DNA of 39,699 nucleotides from Labilibaculum manganireducens. Its GTDB lineage: Bacteria; Bacteroidota; Bacteroidia; Bacteroidales; Marinifilaceae. The position numbers and the translations under genes were made by a program. The DNA lies in the NCBI RefSeq assembly GCF_002843385.1, contig NZ_MVDE01000044.1, positions 1 to 39,699 of the forward strand, read 5' to 3'. This document shows positions 35,543 to 39,699 of this stretch, one piece after another (positions within the stretch are counted from its first letter, which is position 1; the number at the start of each line of letters is the position of its first letter). Under the pieces are notes generated by a model, which was not told where the DNA came from, made no database searches, and worked only from the letters and a program-made list of their open reading frames with translations.

Positions 35543-36972
35543 TTCTCGTTCTCGTTAGGAAAGAATTCTTTTTTAAAATTAACCAGAAATAATTTTTCAG
35601 TAGCCCGTGTTACCGCAGTATAAAGCCAACGGTAATATTCTGCTGTCAATAACTCATCGGTTAGGTAGCCTTGATCTACAAATACTGTTTTCCATTGTCC
35701 ACCTTGAGCTTTGTGGCAGGTTACGGCATATGAAAATTTCACTTGCAAGGCATTAAAGAATTTATTATCACGAACTTTTTCATATCGCTTTTTCTTGGAA
35801 CGAATATCAGCATAATCTTCGGCAATGGTAAAAAACAGCTTTTTATTTTCCTCATAACCAAGTGATGCCGTTTCGATATCCAAAGTATCCAGCATGATCA
35901 TAGTATCCAACTCCACATCTTTGTAATCCGGAAATCGAATGGTAACTTCAGCATAACGAAATCCATACATTTCCAGATGCTTATGTATCCGAACAATTTC
36001 AACAATATCGCCGTTAGCAATAAAATCCATTTCTTTAATATCCTGAGCCCAGAAATAATTATTTTTCACAACCATTAAATAGTCACCGCCTGAAATTTCT
36101 TCCTCACGGTACAGAACTGTATTTCGAATTCCCTGATTGAATTTATTCGCCCTTTTATTGGAGCGGCTGATTACAATTGTTTCCTCCAAGCCATATTTAT
36201 AATGAGCATTGGAGATTTCTTCTATCAGTTCGGCTCCGCCAATTCGTTTTATATCCGGGTAATTTTCTGTTGTTAAAACAGGATAACCACTTTTTTCATC
36301 GGCCAGCATACCCCTTAAATTAGTCGCATTCATTAAAATGCCTGATTCCTGATTTTGGCGAACCACCTGAGTTAAAATCATCTCTGTTACAGGTAAATTG
36401 TAACACGACTCCAACTCATGAGGATCAAGAGCCGGACTTATATCCAATCCAATTGGAGGCAACTGTGCAGTATCACCTATTAGAATCAAACGGCAATTTT
36501 TTCCTGAAAAAACATATTGCATTAAATCATCCAATAATCTGCCGGAACCAAAAACGGATGCCTCTGCAGAATAATTGGAAATCATGGAAGCCTCATCCAC
36601 TAAAAAAACAGTGTTATTATTTAAATTTCGATCCAAAGCAAATATCCCGAGATCATCAGTTAATGACTTCTGCCGGTAAATCTTTTTATGGATTGTAAAA
36701 GCTGATTTTTTTGAATAATGAGACAGAACCTTTGCCGCCCTACCAGTTGGTGCCAGAAGAACTGAATTAATTTTCATTTTATCTAAAACAGATACCAAAG
36801 CACTCACCAGAGTCGTTTTTCCGGTACCGGCATAACCTTTTAACAGAAAAATTCCACCTTCATCATTCTTCGTTACATAATCTGCTAAACAGTCAATTGC
36901 CCTTTGCTGATCATCGGTTGGTTCGAAGTTCAAACTTTCACTAATTAGTAAGGCAACATGATTTTTTAACAT
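35539..36972 (-). CDS. RecD-like ATP-dependent DNA helicase
   Basis: The 477-aa superfamily 1 helicase has Walker A GYAGTGKTT (46-54), Walker B VDEAS (126-130) and a late UvrD/RecD-type motif cluster (CHKAQGGQWKTVFVD; YTAVTRATEKLFLV). It is close to the stand-alone RecD-like/AAA_30 helicases common in Bacteroidota, about half as long as true RecD2, without the long N-terminal region. The role is likely DNA repair or replication fork processing. It is convergent with the PP2C gene, overlapping its stop codon by 4 nt, and divergent from the pilin-like gene. Confidence 0.92.
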   Translation of the reverse strand: MLKNHVALLISESLNFEPTDDQQRAIDCLADYVTKNDEGGIFLLKGYAGTGKTTLVSALVSVLDKMKINSVLLAPTGRAAKVLSHYSKKSAFTIHKKIYRQKSLTDDLGIFALDRNLNNNTVFLVDEASMISNYSAEASVFGSGRLLDDLMQYVFSGKNCRLILIGDTAQLPPIGLDISPALDPHELESCYNLPVTEMILTQVVRQNQESGILMNATNLRGMLADEKSGYPVLTTENYPDIKRIGGAELIEEISNAHYKYGLEETIVISRSNKRANKFNQGIRNTVLYREEEISGGDYLMVVKNNYFWAQDIKEMDFIANGDIVEIVRIHKHLEMYGFRYAEVTIRFPDYKDVELDTMIMLDTLDIETASLGYEENKKLFFTIAEDYADIRSKKKRYEKVRDNKFFNALQVKFSYAVTCHKAQGGQWKTVFVDQGYLTDELLTAEYYRWLYTAVTRATEKLFLVNFKKEFFPNENEN

Positions 36973-37020
36973 TTCTGATAATTTTAATGGCTAGAAAAAT
37001 AACCAAATAGATTTTTTTTT

Positions 37021-37028
37021 TAAATTTG
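37021..37028 (+). promoter_or_regulatory. -7 promoter element of the pilin-like gene
   Basis: TAAATTTG matches TAnnTTTG exactly, 32 nt before the ATG at 37060, directly after a run of ten T. No -33 TTG is evident. Confidence 0.5.
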
Positions 37029-37059
37029 CAGACAAACTTACAAACTAATAAGAATAAAA

Positions 37060-37701
37060 ATGAAAAAAGTCTTTCAAATCTTACTTGCCATAGCTATTGT
37101 TGTTCTTGCTTTTTTAAGCTACCAAAGCATTATGAAACCGATTAAATTTGGTAAAATCAAAGATCAAAGGTACGCTAGAATTATTGAACAGTTGAAAGAT
37201 ATCCGTAAAGCAGAAGGTGCTTACAAAGATGTTAATGGTAAATATACCGGAAGTTTTGACACTTTAATTAATTTTATCAAAACTGACTCTATGCCTTTGA
37301 TTAAAGCGATAGGTTCTCTTACTGATGAGCAAGTTGAAGCTGGTATGACTGAAAAAGAAGCTGTAAAAAAAGGATTCATCACTCGTGATACAGTAATGAT
37401 TTCAGCTCTTGACACTGTTTTTGGAAGAGAATATGCAATCGAGAATTTACGTTTTGTTCCTTTTACCAAAGGACAAAAACAATTTAAATTAGGTGCAACT
37501 GTATTTGTAACCGGATCGAATGTAAAAGTTCAGGTTTTTGAAGCAAAAGTTTCCAACATGGATATTTTTGATGATATTATGGATGAATATCGTGAAGAAG
37601 TTCTTGAAGAAAATGGAAACCGTATTCGTTTAAATAAATATCCTGGTTTAATGGTTGGTTCTCTTGAAGAAGCAAACAACAACGCAGGTAACTGGGAATA
37701 A
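37060..37701 (+). CDS. membrane-anchored protein with pilin-like layout
   Basis: The 213-aa protein has an N-terminal membrane segment (about 4-20, VFQILLAIAIVVLAFLS) and then a soluble domain starting with a helix and DIRKAEGAYKDVNGKYTGS, which resembles the Y-x-NGKYP pattern of type IV pilins and pseudopilins. It lacks the leading G-F/E prepilin cleavage motif, so true pilin processing is doubtful. The start ATG is preceded by a -7 box. It is followed 14 nt later by the DUF3822 gene, so both are probably co-transcribed. No defined function. Confidence 0.75.
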   Translation: MKKVFQILLAIAIVVLAFLSYQSIMKPIKFGKIKDQRYARIIEQLKDIRKAEGAYKDVNGKYTGSFDTLINFIKTDSMPLIKAIGSLTDEQVEAGMTEKEAVKKGFITRDTVMISALDTVFGREYAIENLRFVPFTKGQKQFKLGATVFVTGSNVKVQVFEAKVSNMDIFDDIMDEYREEVLEENGNRIRLNKYPGLMVGSLEEANNNAGNWE

Positions 37702-37715
37702 ATATAAAATTATAC

Positions 37716-38564
37716 ATGAGCGACCTTGTATTTGTTGATTCATCATTTGATAAAAACAAAACAAAAGAATATACACTATCCATCCAGGTAAGCCTGGATG
37801 GATTTTCTTTTTCTATACTCAACGGGCATAAGGAGTGCATCGCATTAAATCAGTTCATTCCTTTCAAAACAAACAGCGACAATAATCCAATAAATTCATT
37901 TATTGAAATTGTTCGAAACCACGAACTCTTAAATTTAAGTTTTAAGGATGTTTCGCTTCTTTGGATCTCTGATAAAGTATTGCTTATTCCATCAGAGTTT
38001 TTCTCGGAAGACTTTGCTTTTGAGAGCTTTCAATTATCTCATTGCCTTGAAAAAAATGAATATCTGGAATGGAATGAGCTTCCCGAATTAAAATCGTGGA
38101 TTGTATTCTCTTTTCCTAACAACATTAAAGAATTTGTTCAATCTCACTTTAAAAACAGTAAGCTGTATCATCATTGCCTGCCCTTTTACAAAGAGGCATT
38201 GAATCAAAAAATTGCTGAAAATCACCCACAGGTTTTTTTGAACATTCAGAATTACTTTTTTCATGTAATTATACCTGATCGAAACGGGAAACATTTCATA
38301 AACACATTCTCATACAGCGCAAGTTCTGATTTAGCCTACTATATTCTCAACATCTTTAAACAACAAAAGTTAAATAATGAGAGAAGCAGGCTAATTATTG
38401 ACGGACTCGTTCAGGAAGATAGCAATGTAATTCTTTTACTAAAAAAATACCTAGGTCAGGTTGAAGTTAAAATACTTCCATCGGAGTTTAGAATAAATAA
38501 AAGTATTCCACACAAGGAATACAATCAATTCATTAATCTTTTAAATTTATCCAGGTGCGAATAG
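37716..38564 (+). CDS. DUF3822 family protein
   Basis: The 282-aa soluble protein matches the DUF3822 family (function unknown, Bacteroidota). It has no signal peptide or membrane segment. Conserved-looking features are LSIQVSLDGFSFSIL near the N-terminus and a middle segment LNIQNYFFHVIIPDRNGKHFINTFSYS, whose strand pattern suggests an actin/ASKHA-like fold (impression only). DUF3822 is commonly found next to rsmD, as here: the end overlaps the rsmD GTG start by 10 nt, which implies coupled translation. Confidence 0.85.
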   Translation: MSDLVFVDSSFDKNKTKEYTLSIQVSLDGFSFSILNGHKECIALNQFIPFKTNSDNNPINSFIEIVRNHELLNLSFKDVSLLWISDKVLLIPSEFFSEDFAFESFQLSHCLEKNEYLEWNELPELKSWIVFSFPNNIKEFVQSHFKNSKLYHHCLPFYKEALNQKIAENHPQVFLNIQNYFFHVIIPDRNGKHFINTFSYSASSDLAYYILNIFKQQKLNNERSRLIIDGLVQEDSNVILLLKKYLGQVEVKILPSEFRINKSIPHKEYNQFINLLNLSRCE

Positions 38565-39103
38565 TAAGTGGGACTCATAGGGGAAGAAGGATATCTCCGG
38601 ATAAAAATTTTAAGGCCAGGCCAACAACCGATTTTGCCAAAGAAAGCCTTTTCAATGTATTAAATAACGTTATTGATTTTGAAGATTTAAACGTTTTAGA
38701 TCTTTTTGGGGGTACAGGAGGTATTAGTTACGAATTTGCCTCCAGAGGCGCCGAAAAGGTAATGTGTGTGGAAAAAAACCACAACCACTTCTCTTTTATT
38801 CAAAAAACAATTAAAGAATTAAAGTTTGAACAAATTCAAGTAATTAAATCGGATGTTTTTAGATTTCTCCGAAATTTTCCTCAAAAATTTGATTTGATAT
38901 TTGCCGATCCTCCGTTCGCCATGAAATCTCTTGAAACAATTCCCAATTTAGTTTTCGAAAAGGAATTACTCACCGAAGATGGTCTTTTAATTATTGAACA
39001 CGGTTCGTCGAATGACTTTTCTGAACATCCAAATTTTACTGAAAAAAGAGTTTACGGAAGTGTAAATTTCAGCTTCTTTAAGTCGGCAAAAGAATCAGAA
39101 TAG
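38555..39103 (+). CDS. rsmD: 16S rRNA guanine-966 N2-methyltransferase
   Basis: The 182-aa methyltransferase starts at GTG 38555 (MRIVSGTHRGRRI), a typical RsmD N-terminus. Motif I is DLFGGTGG (49-56) and the catalytic motif DPPF (118-121, FADPPF). It methylates G966 of 16S rRNA on N2. It overlaps the DUF3822 gene by 10 nt and closes the operon that starts at 37060. In many Bacteroidota coaD is adjacent, but here the tRNA-Asp array follows. No clear terminator was seen after its stop. Confidence 0.94.
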   Translation: MRIVSGTHRGRRISPDKNFKARPTTDFAKESLFNVLNNVIDFEDLNVLDLFGGTGGISYEFASRGAEKVMCVEKNHNHFSFIQKTIKELKFEQIQVIKSDVFRFLRNFPQKFDLIFADPPFAMKSLETIPNLVFEKELLTEDGLLIIEHGSSNDFSEHPNFTEKRVYGSVNFSFFKSAKESE

Positions 39104-39207
39104 ATCTTTACAAAAAAAAAGCATTTTTTTCACCAGCGTAACAAGCTCAAAACCGCTATTTTACTACCTTAAAGCAGAATCTCAGTCAAAAAAACTGCAT
39201 ACAGATA

Positions 39208-39237
39208 TTGCAAGTAAGAAAACTTGCATTATCTTTG
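39208..39237 (+). promoter_or_regulatory. promoter of the tRNA-Asp array
   Basis: TTG at 39208-39210 and TATCTTTG at 39230-39237 are 19 nt apart, a perfect fit to the Bacteroidota -33/-7 consensus (TTTG, TAnnTTTG; the -33 is TTG). The start point would be about 10 nt before the first tRNA at 39255. Confidence 0.75.
39209..39228. repeat. inverted repeat between -33 and -7
   Basis: TGCAAGT (39209-39215) and ACTTGCA (39222-39228) are perfect inverse repeats around a 6-bp spacer. They cover most of the -33/-7 interval of the tRNA promoter and could be an operator or a chance palindrome. Confidence 0.35.
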
Positions 39238-39254
39238 CATCGCAATCAAAAAAA

Positions 39255-39328
39255 GGTTTGGTAGTTCAGTTGGTTAGAATACATGCCTGTCACGCATGGG
39301 GTCGCGAGTTCGAGTCTCGTCCAGACCG
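39255..39328 (+). tRNA. tRNA-Asp(GTC), first copy, no encoded CCA
   Basis: The cloverleaf has acceptor GGTTTGG/CCAGACC, D arm GTTC...GAAT, anticodon loop CTGTCAC with GTC and stem CATGC/GCATG, T arm GCGAG TTCGAGT CTCGT and discriminator G. The next three bases are CTA, so the CCA end must be added by nucleotidyltransferase after RNase Z cleavage, unlike the later copies. Confidence 0.95.
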
Positions 39329-39395
39329 CTAAAAGAAAAAGTTCTTTGCACTATTTTTGATTTGCAGTTTCCCTTTTGGGAAATGCATATATTTT

Positions 39396-39472
39396 GGTTT
39401 GGTAGTTCAGTTGGTTAGAATACATGCCTGTCACGCATGGGGTCGCGAGTTCGAGTCTCGTCCAGACCGCCA
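39396..39472 (+). tRNA. tRNA-Asp(GTC), second copy
   Basis: The mature sequence is identical to the first copy, with an encoded CCA after the discriminator G. The 67-nt spacer before it contains a TTTCCC/GGGAAA hairpin around TTTT (39368-39383). Confidence 0.96.
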
Positions 39473-39526
39473 AAATAAAGAGTTTTGATTTGTTGCTCTT
39501 ACAATAAACAAATCGCAGAATATTTT

Positions 39527-39603
39527 GGTTTGGTAGTTCAGTTGGTTAGAATACATGCCTGTCACGCATGGGGTCGCGAGTTCGAGTCTCGTCCAGACCG
39601 CCA
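39527..39603 (+). tRNA. tRNA-Asp(GTC), third copy
   Basis: The mature sequence is identical to copies 1 and 2, with encoded CCA. The spacer before it is nearly the same as that after it, which marks a tandem duplication unit. Confidence 0.96.
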
Positions 39604-39656
39604 GAATAAAGAGTTTTGATTTGTACTCTTACAATAAACAAATCACAGAATATTTT

Positions 39657-39699
39657 GGTTTGGTAGTTCAGTTGGTTAGAATACATGCCTGTCACGCAT
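39657..39699 (+). tRNA. tRNA-Asp(GTC), fourth copy, cut by window end
   Basis: The first 43 nt match the other copies exactly up to the anticodon stem; the window ends here, so the array may be longer. Confidence 0.9.

Larger units (their letters stand above)
39396..39656 (+). repeat. tandem 131/130-bp tRNA-spacer units
   Basis: Copy starts at 39396, 39527 and 39657 are 131 and 130 bp apart. The spacers after copies 2 and 3 differ only by a few substitutions and a one-base gap, which points to recent duplication. Confidence 0.85.

Noticed and set aside
39255-39699. CRISPR-like array of repeats and spacers at the window end
   Set aside because: The repeats fold as complete tRNA-Asp cloverleafs with GTC anticodon and are 74 nt; the spacers are themselves repeated, unlike CRISPR spacers.

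Overview
The window looks like a chromosomal segment of a member of the Bacteroidota, probably a marine Bacteroidales/Marinilabiliales-type organism. This is inferred from AT-rich DNA, recurring TAnnTTTG -7 promoter elements, mostly weak ribosome-binding sites, and family content (SiaB/SiaC, DUF3822-rsmD, Bacteroidota-type DPP-IV, DUF-rich envelope genes). No phage, transposase, CRISPR array or rRNA gene was seen.

Region by region. 1-2150: a single-gene, integron-cassette-like block. A 545-aa protein ending in a PD-(D/E)XK nuclease domain is bounded by two attC-like folded sites that carry the same 9-bp box in opposite orientation. 2600-4920: a hypothetical helical protein, 3-methyladenine DNA glycosylase I (tag) and a small membrane protein. 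5039-10651: an Omp85/POTRA outer-membrane protein with no ATG start, a MATE exporter and a secreted DPP-IV peptidase. 10831-15394: a three-gene operon of two envelope proteins of unknown function and a 1022-aa ABC transporter with an N-terminal TerB-like region. 15495-24984: siaC-siaB, an RlmL-like 23S rRNA methyltransferase, an S41 processing protease, a pseudo-receiver/Hpt protein, guaA, a SemiSWEET, a C1 peptidase, rnz and a STAS anti-anti-sigma protein. 25002-27654: rpsA and a PhnA-like zinc-ribbon protein. 27860-34276: a six-gene nucleotide-sugar operon (ugd, UDP-glucuronate decarboxylase, rfbA, rfbC, rfbD, phosphohexose mutase) closed by a terminator. 34322-39103: a receiver-PP2C phosphatase, a RecD-like helicase, a pilin-like membrane-anchored protein, DUF3822 and rsmD. 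39208-39699: a promoter followed by at least four tandem tRNA-Asp(GTC) genes, the last cut by the window end.

How the genes work together. The parts of a SiaABC/RsbU-type partner switch lie in three places: the kinase SiaB with its target SiaC, a STAS protein next to rpsA, and a receiver-PP2C phosphatase next to the sugar operon. The nucleotide-sugar operon should make UDP-glucuronate, UDP-xylose and three of the four dTDP-rhamnose steps; rfbB is absent. The most unusual signals are the cassette-like nuclease block, a near-perfect intrinsic terminator inside the rnz coding sequence, and the recently amplified tRNA-Asp array, whose first copy lacks an encoded CCA.
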